Assembly (NCBI GenBank): GCA_046327755.1
Contig: JAXLXW010000002.1
Location: forward strand, 682,001-746,000
Direction of reading: 5' to 3'
Length of the DNA: 64,000 nt
From: SCN-70-22 sp046327755
Lineage (GTDB): Bacteria > Gemmatimonadota > Gemmatimonadetes > Gemmatimonadales > Gemmatimonadaceae
Notes under the pieces: model-generated
Told to the model about the DNA's origin: nothing
The model's database searches: none
What the model saw: only the letters and a program-made list of their open reading frames with translations
Position numbers and translations under genes: made by a program
Shown: piece after piece, positions 31,391-40,491 of the stretch
Layout of the letters: the number at the start of each line of letters is the position of its first letter
Position numbering within the stretch: position 1 is the stretch's first letter

Positions 31391-33310
31391 ATGCGCCTGA
31401 TCCCGCTCGCGCGGGCGGCGGTCGTCGTCGCCGTCGCAGCACCCGTGTTCCTCGTCGTTCCCACCGCCGCCGCCCAGGGGGTGCGCGCGCCTAACGCCGT
31501 CCCCGCGGCGGGGCGCTCCGGCGCCAGCGCGCCAGGGAATGCCGTCGCCTACACCATCGCCTTTCCCAACGCCGCGCATCACGAGGCCGAGGTGACCGTC
31601 ACGTGGCGCAACGTCCCGCCGGGGGCGCTGCAGGTGCGGATGAGCCGCTCGTCGCCGGGGCGCTACGCGCTGCACGAGTTCGCGAAGAACGTCTACAATT
31701 TCAGGGCGACCGATTCCAAGGGGCGTGCGCTCTCCATCACGCGCCCCAACCCGCACCAGTGGGACGTACGCGGGCACGACGGGACGGTGACCGTCAGCTA
31801 CACGTTGTTCGGCGATCGCGGCGACGGGACCTACGCGGGGATCGACCGCTCGTCGGCGCACCTCAACATCCCCGCGACCTTTGCCTGGGCGCGCGGGACG
31901 GAGCAGCGCCCGATCACGGTGACGTTCAATCGCCCCGATCCTGCGTGGACGATCGCGACGCAGCTCGCCCCCACCAGCGACTCGTCGACCTTCACCGCGC
32001 CACACCTGCAGTACTTCATGGACTCGCCCACGCACCTGGGGACGCAGACCTGGTACACGTGGGACGAGAGCTCGAACGGGAAGGACTACACGTTCCGCAT
32101 CGCGCTCGACCACCGCGGGACGTCGGCGGAGGGCGATACGTACATGAACGGGACGATGAAGATCGTCGAGCAGGCGATGCGCGTCTTCGGGACGTTCCCC
32201 GACTTCGACTTCGGGACGTACACCTTCGTCGCCTCGTATCTCCCGTGGGCCGCGGGTGACGGGATGGAGCACCGCAACTCCACCTCGCTCACCAGCAGCG
32301 GGTCGTTGGCGACGTCGATGGACGGGCTCCTCGGCACGGTCGCGCACGAGTTCTTCCATGCCTGGAACGTGGAGCGCATCCGCCCGAGGACGCTGGAGCC
32401 GTTCTCGTTCGAGGAGGCGAACATGTCGGGGGAGTTGTGGCTGGCGGAGGGGTTCACCAGCTACTACGGCCCGCTCATCATCAGGCGCGCCGAGCTGCAG
32501 TCGGATGCCGACTTCGCCGGCGACATGGCGGGGGCGGTGAACCTCGTGATGAACGCGCCGGGGCGCCGCTTCTTCTCGGCCGTGGAGATGTCGCAACAGG
32601 CGCCGTTCACCGACGCCGCCGTGTCGATCGATCCGCAGAACAAGGGGAACACCTTCATCTCGTATTACCCGTACGGGCAGGCGATCGCGCTGGCGCTCGA
32701 CCTCACGCTGCGCGGGCGCGGGAAGACGCTCGACGACTTCATGCGGGAGATGTGGAAGACGCACGGGGCGCAGCAGCGGAACTACGCGCCGGTGCGTCCG
32801 TACACCGTCGCCGACGCGCGTACCGCGCTGGCGCGCGTGACCGGGGATGCGGCGTTCGCGAAGGACTTCTTCGCGCGCTACATCGAAGGGAAGGAGGCTG
32901 CGCCGTACGCCGAGTTGCTGCGCCAGGGGGGCTTCGTGCTGCGCAAGGCGCGCGCGGGGGCGGCGTGGGCCGGCGATGTCGGACTGCGGCACGAGGGGGG
33001 GAAGGCGGTCGTCACCGCGCCGACGCCGATCGGTTCACCGCTCTATGCGGTGGGCATCGATCGCAACGATCGCATCGTTTCGTTGGACGGCAGAGCGTTG
33101 GCGAGCAGTGCGGACTGGAGCGCCGTGCTTGCCGCGCACAAGCCTGGCGACGTGGTCCCGGTCATCTTCGAGTCGCGCGGGAAGACGATCCACGAGATGA
33201 TGACGCTGGGCGAGAGCCCGCGCATCGAGATCGTGACGTTCGAGGCGGCGGGAGAACCGGTGACGGATGCGGTGCGCGCCTTTCGCGCCGCGTGGTTAGG
33301 CGCGAGGTGA
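31391..33310 (+). CDS. M61-family metallopeptidase (glycyl-aminopeptidase type)
   Basis: The 639-residue protein has a signal peptide, an N-terminal beta-rich domain (about 40-210), and the zinc site HEFFHAWNVERIRP (His319, Glu320, His323) with the third ligand in GELWLAEGFTSYYG. This is the M61 signature, and a C-terminal PDZ-like domain (about 535-610, PLYAVGIDRNDRIVSLDGRA) completes the family layout. M61 enzymes release N-terminal Gly or Ala, usually from peptides in the periplasm. A GCG-AGG-TGA end forms the ribosome site of the next gene, so the two are cotranscribed. Confidence 0.92.
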   Translation: MRLIPLARAAVVVAVAAPVFLVVPTAAAQGVRAPNAVPAAGRSGASAPGNAVAYTIAFPNAAHHEAEVTVTWRNVPPGALQVRMSRSSPGRYALHEFAKNVYNFRATDSKGRALSITRPNPHQWDVRGHDGTVTVSYTLFGDRGDGTYAGIDRSSAHLNIPATFAWARGTEQRPITVTFNRPDPAWTIATQLAPTSDSSTFTAPHLQYFMDSPTHLGTQTWYTWDESSNGKDYTFRIALDHRGTSAEGDTYMNGTMKIVEQAMRVFGTFPDFDFGTYTFVASYLPWAAGDGMEHRNSTSLTSSGSLATSMDGLLGTVAHEFFHAWNVERIRPRTLEPFSFEEANMSGELWLAEGFTSYYGPLIIRRAELQSDADFAGDMAGAVNLVMNAPGRRFFSAVEMSQQAPFTDAAVSIDPQNKGNTFISYYPYGQAIALALDLTLRGRGKTLDDFMREMWKTHGAQQRNYAPVRPYTVADARTALARVTGDAAFAKDFFARYIEGKEAAPYAELLRQGGFVLRKARAGAAWAGDVGLRHEGGKAVVTAPTPIGSPLYAVGIDRNDRIVSLDGRALASSADWSAVLAAHKPGDVVPVIFESRGKTIHEMMTLGESPRIEIVTFEAAGEPVTDAVRAFRAAWLGAR

Positions 33311-33317
33311 GCACCAC

Positions 33318-33824
33318 ATGACGAGACTCCTGCGCTGGATCGCGACGTGGGCGTGGCTGACCGTCGCCGTTGCGTGCGGCGGGGCGTCGCCGGCGCGCGA
33401 GGGCGCGGGCGCGATCGTCACCGACGACTCGCTTGCGGCGAAGGCGGTCGCGGCGAATGCGCGCGAACAGCGGGCGCAAGCTCCTTCGGGCCAGTCGTCG
33501 CGCGCCGAACCGCCGACCGGCTTCGGTCCCACGGTCGGCTTTCGCTCGAAGCAGCGGCTCGATGAGCACTTCGAGAAGCACGGGGCGGAGTTCGGGTCGA
33601 TCAGCAAGGCCGAGTACCTCCGCCAGGCGCAAGCGCTGCGCGATGCGCCGGCGGGGGGCGACGTCCTCGAGATCCGGCGCGGCGACGGGACGGTGTCGCG
33701 CTTCGACAGGTCGACGGGGAGCTTCCTCGCCTTCGACGACGACGGGACGATCCGCACCTTCTTCAGGCCAAACGACGGCGAGCGCTATTTCCGGCGCCAG
33801 GCGCGGCGACGCGCCGGCGGCTAG
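33318..33824 (+). CDS. Exported toxin-like protein (barnase/EndoU/colicin-type nuclease fold candidate)
   Basis: The 168-residue protein has an N-terminal signal with a lipobox-like TVAVACGG, an Ala/Ser spacer, and a compact domain from about residue 72. The segments RLDEHFEKHGAEFGSISKAEY, GDVLEIRRGDGTVSRFD and DDDGTIRTFFRPNDGERYF closely resemble, from memory, the C-terminal domain of polymorphic and phage-type toxins in the barnase/EndoU/colicin E5/D/RelE-like nuclease group. Here it stands alone behind a signal peptide. The ribosome site GAGGTGA overlaps the M61 stop. The next gene encodes a strongly acidic protein, as expected of an immunity partner. Nuclease activity is inference. Confidence 0.55.
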   Translation: MTRLLRWIATWAWLTVAVACGGASPAREGAGAIVTDDSLAAKAVAANAREQRAQAPSGQSSRAEPPTGFGPTVGFRSKQRLDEHFEKHGAEFGSISKAEYLRQAQALRDAPAGGDVLEIRRGDGTVSRFDRSTGSFLAFDDDGTIRTFFRPNDGERYFRRQARRRAGG

Positions 33825-33854
33825 CGTGCGAGCGCATCATCCATCGAGAGAGAC

Positions 33855-34289
33855 ATGAGCGAACATGACGTGGTGCGGCGGTTGCTCATCGACCGCGGCT
33901 GTCCCGATGACGTGGTGGACGGCGGCCTCCCCGGCCTCGCCGACAAGTGGGAGGCGATCGTGCGCAGCGTGGAGGACGGCTACACCTTCGGCCTCGACGA
34001 CTACCTGAACGACATGGACCTGCGCGACACGATCTTCGCCGCGCTGGCGGTCGCCATGCCTGACGAGCGCGCGTCCATCGACGCGCGCATCGACGCCCTC
34101 GATGCGCGCCTGCGCGCCGCAACGCTCCCCTCCCCCTGCCTGTGGGGCGAGGATGTCGAGGAGGATGACGGACTGGACCCGGGGCGCGAGTGGTGGTACT
34201 ACGTCCGTCCGGCGAAGCTCAACGACGAACTGGCAGATGAACTCGGCGCCTGGGGACTCCTCGGCGACGACTCGCACACGGACCTCTGA
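33855..34289 (+). CDS. Acidic protein of unknown function, candidate immunity partner
   Basis: The 144-residue protein has 35 Asp/Glu against 13 Lys/Arg, no signal peptide and no membrane segment. The N-terminal part (VVRRLLIDRGCPDDVVDGGL; EDGYTFGLDDYLNDMDLRD) looks helical. I do not recognise the family. It starts 31 bases after the toxin-like gene and ends with TGA overlapping the ATG of the anthranilate monooxygenase gene by one base, so translation is coupled downstream. Acidity and position fit an immunity protein, but a role tied to the following catabolic genes is equally open. Confidence 0.45.
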   Translation: MSEHDVVRRLLIDRGCPDDVVDGGLPGLADKWEAIVRSVEDGYTFGLDDYLNDMDLRDTIFAALAVAMPDERASIDARIDALDARLRAATLPSPCLWGEDVEEDDGLDPGREWWYYVRPAKLNDELADELGAWGLLGDDSHTDL

Positions 34290-36646
34290 TGAACGTCACC
34301 GTACTGGGCGGGGGCCCTGCGGGGCTCTACTACGCCCTCCTGCACAAGAAGGGGCGCCCGCAGGACCGGGTCACCCTGTACGAGCGCAACGCACCGGACG
34401 ACACCTTCGGGTGGGGGGTCGTCTTCTCGGACCAGACGCTGGAGAACTTCCGCCAGGCGGACGAGGAGACGTACGACGCCATCACCGACCACTTCGCGCA
34501 CTGGGACGACATCGACATCCACGTGCGCGGCCGGACGATCACCTCCGGCGGTCACGGCTTCAGTGGAATCGCGCGCAAGGTGCTGCTGCAGATCCTGCAG
34601 CAGCGCGCGGCGGCGTTAGGCGTGACGCTGCACTACCGCACCGAGCTTCCCGACGTCGCCGCGGTGCAGGCGCAGGGGGCCGACCTCATCGTCGCCGCCG
34701 ACGGCGTGAACTCGATCGTGCGCCGCACCTTCGCCGAGCAGTTCGGCGTCGCCACCGACGCCCGCACCAACCGGTACATCTGGCTGGGGACGTCGAAGCT
34801 CTTCGACGCCTTCACCTTCATCATCCTCGAGACGCCGACCGGCGTGTACCAGGTGCACGCCTATCGCTTCGACTCCGAGCGGTCGACGTTCATCGTCGAG
34901 TGCGACGAGGCGTCGTGGTACGCGGCCGGCTTCGACCAGATGAACGCCGCCGAGACGATCGCGCGCTGCGAGGAGATGTACGCGCCCTGGCTGGACGGGC
35001 ATCGCCTGGAGTACAACGCGACGCCGCATCGCGTGCGCGAGCCGTGGGGAGCGTTCCACCGCATCACCTGTGAACGTTGGCGCCATGGCAACATCGTCCT
35101 CGTGGGCGATTCGGCGCACACGGCGCACTTCTCGATCGGGAGCGGGACCAAGCTGGCGATGGAGGACGCCATCGCCCTCGCGCAGCAGGTCACTGCGATC
35201 CGCGACGAACACGCGGCCGAGGGAGGGGTGCTGACGCCGGAGATGGACCAGGCGATCGACCGCTACCAGGCGCAACGCATCACGGAGGCGCTCCGCATCC
35301 AGAACGCGGCGCGCAACTCGATGGAATGGTTCGAGCACGTGAAGCGCTACGTCTCGCTGGAACCGGAGCAGTTTGCCTATTCGCTCCTCACGCGTTCGCA
35401 GCGCGTGAGCCATGAGAACCTGCGGTTGCGTGACGCCGCGTATCTCGGCGGCGTGGAACGGTGGTTTGCGTCGCGCGCCGAGCAGGCGGCGCAACGGGAG
35501 GCGAGCGAGGGGAAGCCGGCCTCGCGCCCCACGCCGCCGCTCTTCACCCCGTTCCGCCTGCGCGGAATGACGGTGGAGAACCGCGTGGTGGTATCGCCGA
35601 TGGACATGTACTGCGCCACCGATGGGACGCCGAACGACTTCCACCTCGTGCATTACGGGGCGCGGGCCATGGGAGGGGCCGGGCTGGTGATGACGGAGAT
35701 GACGTGCGTCTCTCCCGAGGGGCGCATCACGCTCGGCTGCACCGGGATGTACGACGGGGAGCACGTGACGGCGTGGCGACGGGTGACCGACTACGTGCAC
35801 CAGTGGTCGCGGGCGAAGATCGCGTTGCAGCTGGGGCACTCGGGACGCAAGGGAGCGACGGCGCTCTGGCTGGAGGGGGGCGACACCCCGCTCGATGCCA
35901 GCGAGGCGTGGGAGCTCATCTCGCCGTCGGCGATTCCGTATCGTCCCACGATGCAGGTGCCGCGCGCGATGTCGCGCGCCGACATGGACAAGGTGGTGCA
36001 CGACTTCACGCGTGCGGCGCGGCTCGCCATCGAGGCGGACTTCGACATGCTCGAGCTGCACTGCGCGCACGGCTACCTGTTGTCGTCGTTCCTCTCGCCG
36101 CTGGCCAACCGGCGCACCGACGCATACGGCGGCGCGGTGTCGAACCGCGTGCGCTTCCCGGTCGAGGTCTTCCGCGCCATCCGCGAGGTATGGCCGCAGG
36201 ATCGCCCCGTCTCCGTGCGCATCTCGGCGACCGACTGGGTCGAGGGCGGGGTGACGGGAGAGGAGTCGGTCGAGATCGCGCGCGCCTTTCTCGAGGCGGG
36301 AGCGGACATCATCCACGTGTCCACCGGGCAGGTGCACCCCGACCAGAAGCCGGTGTACGGGCGCATGTGGCAGACGCCGTTCAGCGACCGCATTCGCAAC
36401 GAGCTGGGGGCGAAGACGATCGCGGTGGGGAACATCACGGAGCCGGACCAGGTGAACTCGATCATCGCCGCCGGGCGCGCCGATCTCTGCGCGCTGGGGC
36501 GCCCGCACCTCGCCGACCCGCACTGGACGCTGCGGGCGGCGGCCTCGTTAGGTCATGCGGCGCAGCACTGGCCCCCCATGTACCGCGCCGGGAAGTCGCA
36601 GATGGAGCGGCTGCTGGGGGCGCTGGACGCCCGTGCGCCCCGGTGA
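34289..36646 (+). CDS. 2-aminobenzoyl-CoA monooxygenase/reductase-type flavoprotein (salicylyl-CoA 5-hydroxylase family)
   Basis: The 785-residue protein is a fusion. The N-terminal half is a group A flavin monooxygenase with VLGGGPAGLYYALL (residues 5-18), WGVVFSDQTL and GNIVLVGDSAHTAHFSIGSG. The C-terminal half, from about residue 410, is an old-yellow-enzyme-like reductase (LFTPFRLRGMTVENRVVVSP; ALQLGHSGRKG; DMLELHCAHGYLLSSFLSP). This is the architecture of 2-aminobenzoyl-CoA monooxygenase/reductase (AbmA of Azoarcus), which hydroxylates and reduces the CoA-activated ring to a non-aromatic product. Salicylyl-CoA 5-hydroxylase is a close relative, so ligase and RidA neighbours decide for anthranilate. 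It starts as TGATG with the upstream gene. Confidence 0.87.
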   Translation: MNVTVLGGGPAGLYYALLHKKGRPQDRVTLYERNAPDDTFGWGVVFSDQTLENFRQADEETYDAITDHFAHWDDIDIHVRGRTITSGGHGFSGIARKVLLQILQQRAAALGVTLHYRTELPDVAAVQAQGADLIVAADGVNSIVRRTFAEQFGVATDARTNRYIWLGTSKLFDAFTFIILETPTGVYQVHAYRFDSERSTFIVECDEASWYAAGFDQMNAAETIARCEEMYAPWLDGHRLEYNATPHRVREPWGAFHRITCERWRHGNIVLVGDSAHTAHFSIGSGTKLAMEDAIALAQQVTAIRDEHAAEGGVLTPEMDQAIDRYQAQRITEALRIQNAARNSMEWFEHVKRYVSLEPEQFAYSLLTRSQRVSHENLRLRDAAYLGGVERWFASRAEQAAQREASEGKPASRPTPPLFTPFRLRGMTVENRVVVSPMDMYCATDGTPNDFHLVHYGARAMGGAGLVMTEMTCVSPEGRITLGCTGMYDGEHVTAWRRVTDYVHQWSRAKIALQLGHSGRKGATALWLEGGDTPLDASEAWELISPSAIPYRPTMQVPRAMSRADMDKVVHDFTRAARLAIEADFDMLELHCAHGYLLSSFLSPLANRRTDAYGGAVSNRVRFPVEVFRAIREVWPQDRPVSVRISATDWVEGGVTGEESVEIARAFLEAGADIIHVSTGQVHPDQKPVYGRMWQTPFSDRIRNELGAKTIAVGNITEPDQVNSIIAAGRADLCALGRPHLADPHWTLRAAASLGHAAQHWPPMYRAGKSQMERLLGALDARAPR

Positions 36647-36692
36647 CAGCTTCCCCGCGCCCCGCGTTCCGGCTTTCGACGATCCGCCCGAC

Positions 36693-37532
36693 ATGACCAC
36701 CTCGCCCCGCCTCACCCTCGCCGGCTACTCCCCTGCCCACTTCCGGTGGTCGGTGGACAACGGCGTGGGGACGGTCACGCTCGACCGCCCCGAGCGGAAG
36801 AATCCGCTGACGTTCGAGTCGTACGCCGAGCTGACGTCGCTCTTCCGGTCGCTGGTGCATGCGAGCGACGTGCAGGTGGTGATCGTCACCGGCGCCGGCG
36901 ACAACTTCTGCTCCGGCGGCGACGTGCACGAGATCATCGGGCCGCTGGTGGAGGCGAAGAACGGGGGGCGCACGGCGGATCTCCTGGCCTTCACGCGGAT
37001 GACGGGCGGGCTGGTGGCGGCGATGCGCGCCTGCCCGCAGCCGATCGTGGCCGCGGTGGATGGCGTCTGTGCCGGCGCCGGGGCGATCGTCGCGATGGCG
37101 AGCGACTTGCGGCTGGCGACCGAACGCGCGCGCACCGCCTTCCTCTTCGTGCGCGTCGGGTTGAGCGGGGCCGACATGGGGGCGTGCCAGTTGCTGCCGC
37201 GCATCATCGGGTTGGGGCGTGCCGCGGAGCTGCTCTATACCGGGCGCTTCATGAGTGCGGAGGAAGGAGAGCGGTGGGGGTTCTACAACCGGCTCGTCTC
37301 CCCGGAGTCGTTGCAGCTGGAGGCGCTGGCGCTGGCACGGCTGCTGGCGGACGGGCCGACCTTCGCGCACGGCGTCACCAAGGCGTGCCTCAACACCGAG
37401 GGGGCGATGTCGCTGGAGGCGGCGCTGGAGCACGAGGCGCAGGCGCAGGCGGTGTGCATGACGACCAACGACTTCGAGCGCGCCTATCGCGCCTTCACCA
37501 GGCGCGAATCCCCGCGCTTCCAGGGGAACTGA
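36693..37532 (+). CDS. Enoyl-CoA hydratase/isomerase (crotonase) family protein of the anthranilate cluster
   Basis: From ATG 36693 the product is 279 residues. Crotonase features are GVGTVTLDRPERKNPLTFES, VIVTGAGDNFCSGGDVHEI and VAAVDGVCAGAGAIVAMASD (oxyanion hole). The two catalytic glutamates of classical hydratases (in CELAMxCD and GxPEIxLG) are absent: these positions read GAIVAMASD and LFVRVGLSGADMGACQLLPR. The GLSGADMG form occurs in a divergent crotonase branch. In this cluster it probably hydrates or isomerises the dearomatised ring acyl-CoA. It starts 46 bases after the monooxygenase gene and ends ten bases before the dehydrogenase gene. Confidence 0.82.
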   Translation: MTTSPRLTLAGYSPAHFRWSVDNGVGTVTLDRPERKNPLTFESYAELTSLFRSLVHASDVQVVIVTGAGDNFCSGGDVHEIIGPLVEAKNGGRTADLLAFTRMTGGLVAAMRACPQPIVAAVDGVCAGAGAIVAMASDLRLATERARTAFLFVRVGLSGADMGACQLLPRIIGLGRAAELLYTGRFMSAEEGERWGFYNRLVSPESLQLEALALARLLADGPTFAHGVTKACLNTEGAMSLEAALEHEAQAQAVCMTTNDFERAYRAFTRRESPRFQGN

Positions 37533-37542
37533 GGGCGACGCC

Positions 37543-38751
37543 GTGTCGGATACGAGCTTCCTCGACTGGCCTTTCCTCGACGACGCCCATCGCGCGTTCG
37601 CGCGCGCGCTGGGCGACTTCGCGCGCCGCGAGGCGGCGGCGTGGGAGCATCTCATCGCCCACGAGACGGTCGACGTCGCGTCGGCGACGCTGGCGCGGCG
37701 CTTTGGGCAGGCGGGGTGGCTCACGCACGTGGTCCCGGCGGCGCACGGCGGGGCGCGCGACACGCTCGACGTGCGCACGCTCTGCCTGGCGCGCGAGACG
37801 CTGGCCTATCACAACGGGCTCGCCGACTTCGCCTTCGCCATGCAGGGGCTGGGGAGCGGCCCCATCTCGCTCTTCGGGAGCGAGGCACTCAAGGCGCAGT
37901 ACCTCCCGCGCGTGGCGCGCGGCGAGGCGATTGCCGCCTTCGCCCTCTCCGAGCCTAACGCGGGGAGCGACGTGGTGGCCATGACGACCACGGCGCGCCG
38001 CGAGAGCGACGGGTGGTGGCGGCTGGACGGCGAGAAGACGTGGATCTCCAACGGCGGGATCGCGGACTTCTACACGGTCTTCGCGCGGTATCCGGAAGGC
38101 GGCGAGCGGGCGTTCGCCGCCTTTGTCGTCGATGCCGACACGCCGGGGTTCGCGATTGCCGAGCACCTCGATGTCATCGCCCCACACCCGCTCGCGCGCA
38201 TCACCTTCGACGGCGCGCGCCTCCCGCCGGGTGCACTCATCGGCGAGGCCGGCAAGGGGCTGCGCGTGGCGCTGGCGACGCTCGACGTCTTCCGCTCGAC
38301 GGTCGGTGCCGCCGCGCTCGGGATGGCGCGGCGCGCGCTGGACGAGGCGGTGGCGCACACGCGGGCGCGGCGCGCCTTCGGCCAGGCGCTGAGCGACTTC
38401 CAGCTCACGCAGGCGAAGCTCGCCGAGATGGCGCTGGCGGTCGATGCGAGCGCGCTCCTCGTCTATCGTGCGGCGTGGACCAAGGACACGCGCGGGAGCC
38501 GCGTCACGCGAGAGGCGGCGATGGCCAAGTTGCACGCGACGGAGAGCGCGCAGCAGGTGATCGACGCCGCCGTTCAGCTCCTCGGCGGACGCGGGATCCA
38601 GAGCGGGAACGTCGTCGAGTCGCTGTATCGCGAGATTCGCGCGCTCCGCATCTATGAAGGGACGAGCGAGATCCAGAAGCTGGTGATCGCCGGGCAGCTG
38701 CTGGAGGCGGCAAAGGGAACGGACGCTGGCACGACTTCCGGCTCGCACTGA
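37543..38751 (+). CDS. Acyl-CoA dehydrogenase of the anthranilate cluster
   Basis: The 402-residue protein begins at GTG 37543. It has AFALSEPNAGSDVVAMTTTA (FAD/substrate motif), GWWRLDGEKTWISNGGIADF, the C-terminal helical domain with ARRAFGQALSDFQLTQAKLA, and RALRIYEGTSEIQKLVIAGQ, the catalytic-base loop region with Glu in YEGTSE. It is a flavoprotein that introduces a double bond next to the CoA thioester. In the anthranilate route it would act on the reduced cyclic acyl-CoA. Gaps to both neighbours are short (10 and 16 bases), so it lies inside the operon. Confidence 0.9.
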   Translation: MSDTSFLDWPFLDDAHRAFARALGDFARREAAAWEHLIAHETVDVASATLARRFGQAGWLTHVVPAAHGGARDTLDVRTLCLARETLAYHNGLADFAFAMQGLGSGPISLFGSEALKAQYLPRVARGEAIAAFALSEPNAGSDVVAMTTTARRESDGWWRLDGEKTWISNGGIADFYTVFARYPEGGERAFAAFVVDADTPGFAIAEHLDVIAPHPLARITFDGARLPPGALIGEAGKGLRVALATLDVFRSTVGAAALGMARRALDEAVAHTRARRAFGQALSDFQLTQAKLAEMALAVDASALLVYRAAWTKDTRGSRVTREAAMAKLHATESAQQVIDAAVQLLGGRGIQSGNVVESLYREIRALRIYEGTSEIQKLVIAGQLLEAAKGTDAGTTSGSH

Positions 38752-38767
38752 ACACCCACTCCCCCGC

Positions 38768-40489
38768 ATGACGGCAGAGACCTCCCCCCGTCTCCCCGGC
38801 GGCGTCCCGACCGCCCACGTCGACACCTTCGCGCGCGACGCCCTCCCGCCGCGCGAGACCTGGCCGCGGATGGACTACGGCGGCATTCCGGAGTTGGCCT
38901 ATCCCGACCGGCTCAACTGCGCCGCCGAGCTGCTGGATGCGGCGGTGGCGCGCGGATGGGGAGATCGTCCGTGCTTCATCGCGCCGGACATTCGCTGGAC
39001 GTACGCCGATCTCCTGGCCAAGGCCAACCAGATCGCCCACGTGCTCGTGGACGACCTGGGTGTGGTGCCGGGGAACCGCGTGATGCTGCGCGGCCCCAAC
39101 TCGCCGATGCTGGCGGCGCTCTGGTTCGCGGTGCTCAAGGCCGGCGGGGTCGTGGTGACGACGGTGCCGCTGAGCCGCGCGCGCGAACTGGTCTTCATCG
39201 CCGACAAGGCGCGCATCGAGCTGGCGATCACGGATGCCCGCCTCACCGCCGATTGCGCGGTGGCGATGGCGCACCACGCGGATGGCCGCGCGCGCGACGG
39301 GGCGCGCGTGGTGGAGTACAACGTGCAGCCGGGGGCCGATCCGTCGCGGTCGATCGAGGTGCGCATGGCGGGGAAGCCGCGGACGTTCACCAACGTCGCG
39401 ACGGCCGCGGACGACATGGCGCTCATCGCCTTCACCTCGGGAACGACGGGCGAGGGGAAGGGGACGATGCACTTCCATCGCGACGTGATGGCGATCTGCG
39501 ACTGCTTCCCGCGGTATGTGCTGAAGCCGGAGATGGACGACGTCTTCATCGGGTCGCCGCCGTTCGCCTTCACCTTCGGGTTGGGAGGGCTGGTCCTCTT
39601 CCCCATGCGCGTCGGGGCGAGCAGCGTGCTGCTGGAGCAGGCCACGCCGCCGTTCCTGTTGCAGGCGATCCACGAGTACAAGGCGACGACGGTCTTCACT
39701 GCCCCCACGGCGTATCGCGCCATGCTGGGGCTGCGCAAGGAGCAGGATCTCTCGTCGCTCAAGCGCTGCGTCTCGGCGGGCGAAGCGTTGCCGTTGTCGA
39801 CGTTCAATGCGTGGAAGGAGGCGACCGGGCTCACGATCATCGACGGGATCGGGGCGACGGAGATGCTGCACATCTTCATCTCGGCGTCGGGCGATGACGT
39901 GCGCCCGGGGTCGACGGGGCGCGTGGTGCCGGGCTACGAGGCGTGCGTCGTCGACGACGACATGCAGCCGGTGCCTGACGGGACCATCGGGCGCCTGGCG
40001 GTGCGCGGCCCCACGGGGTGCCGCTACCTGCTCAACCTCGAGCGGCAGCGGGCGTACGCACGCAACGGGTGGAACCTCACCGGCGACTCGTACATCCGCG
40101 ACGCGGACGGCTACTTCTGGTACCAGGCACGCACCGACGACATGATCATCTCGTCGGGCTACAACATCTCCGGCCCCGAGGTGGAAGGGGTGCTGCTGGA
40201 GCATCCGGCGGTGCAGGAGTGCGCGGTGATCGGCGTCCCGGACGAGCAACGCGGGCAGCTGGTGAAGGCATATGTCGTCGTGAAGCCGGGGGTCGAGCAG
40301 TCGCCGGCGACTTCCCGCCAGTTGCAAGATTGGGTGAAGGAGCAACTCGCCCCATACAAATATCCGCGCGTCGTCGAGTTCGTCGACGCCATGCCGCGCA
40401 CCGCCACGGGGAAGCTGCAACGCTTCGTGCTGCGCGACCGCGAGACCCCACGCCCCACCTCCGACCAGACCAGCGGCAAGGACGCCTGA
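38768..40489 (+). CDS. Aryl-CoA ligase, probable 2-aminobenzoate-CoA ligase
   Basis: The 573-residue protein is an AMP-forming acyl-CoA synthetase: AFTSGTTGEGKGTMHFHRD (phosphate loop), DGIGATEMLHIFIS, WNLTGDSYIRDADGYFWYQA, RTDDMIISSGYNISGPEVEG and the late lysine in MPRTATGKLQRF. The start motif (YPDRLNCAAELLDAAVARGW) and overall layout fit the benzoate-CoA ligase family, whose anthranilate branch (AbmG-like) sits beside monooxygenase/reductase genes. It would activate anthranilate with ATP and CoA as the first step. It lies 16 bases after the dehydrogenase gene; RidA follows after two bases. Confidence 0.88.
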   Translation: MTAETSPRLPGGVPTAHVDTFARDALPPRETWPRMDYGGIPELAYPDRLNCAAELLDAAVARGWGDRPCFIAPDIRWTYADLLAKANQIAHVLVDDLGVVPGNRVMLRGPNSPMLAALWFAVLKAGGVVVTTVPLSRARELVFIADKARIELAITDARLTADCAVAMAHHADGRARDGARVVEYNVQPGADPSRSIEVRMAGKPRTFTNVATAADDMALIAFTSGTTGEGKGTMHFHRDVMAICDCFPRYVLKPEMDDVFIGSPPFAFTFGLGGLVLFPMRVGASSVLLEQATPPFLLQAIHEYKATTVFTAPTAYRAMLGLRKEQDLSSLKRCVSAGEALPLSTFNAWKEATGLTIIDGIGATEMLHIFISASGDDVRPGSTGRVVPGYEACVVDDDMQPVPDGTIGRLAVRGPTGCRYLLNLERQRAYARNGWNLTGDSYIRDADGYFWYQARTDDMIISSGYNISGPEVEGVLLEHPAVQECAVIGVPDEQRGQLVKAYVVVKPGVEQSPATSRQLQDWVKEQLAPYKYPRVVEFVDAMPRTATGKLQRFVLRDRETPRPTSDQTSGKDA

Positions 40490-40491
40490 CG

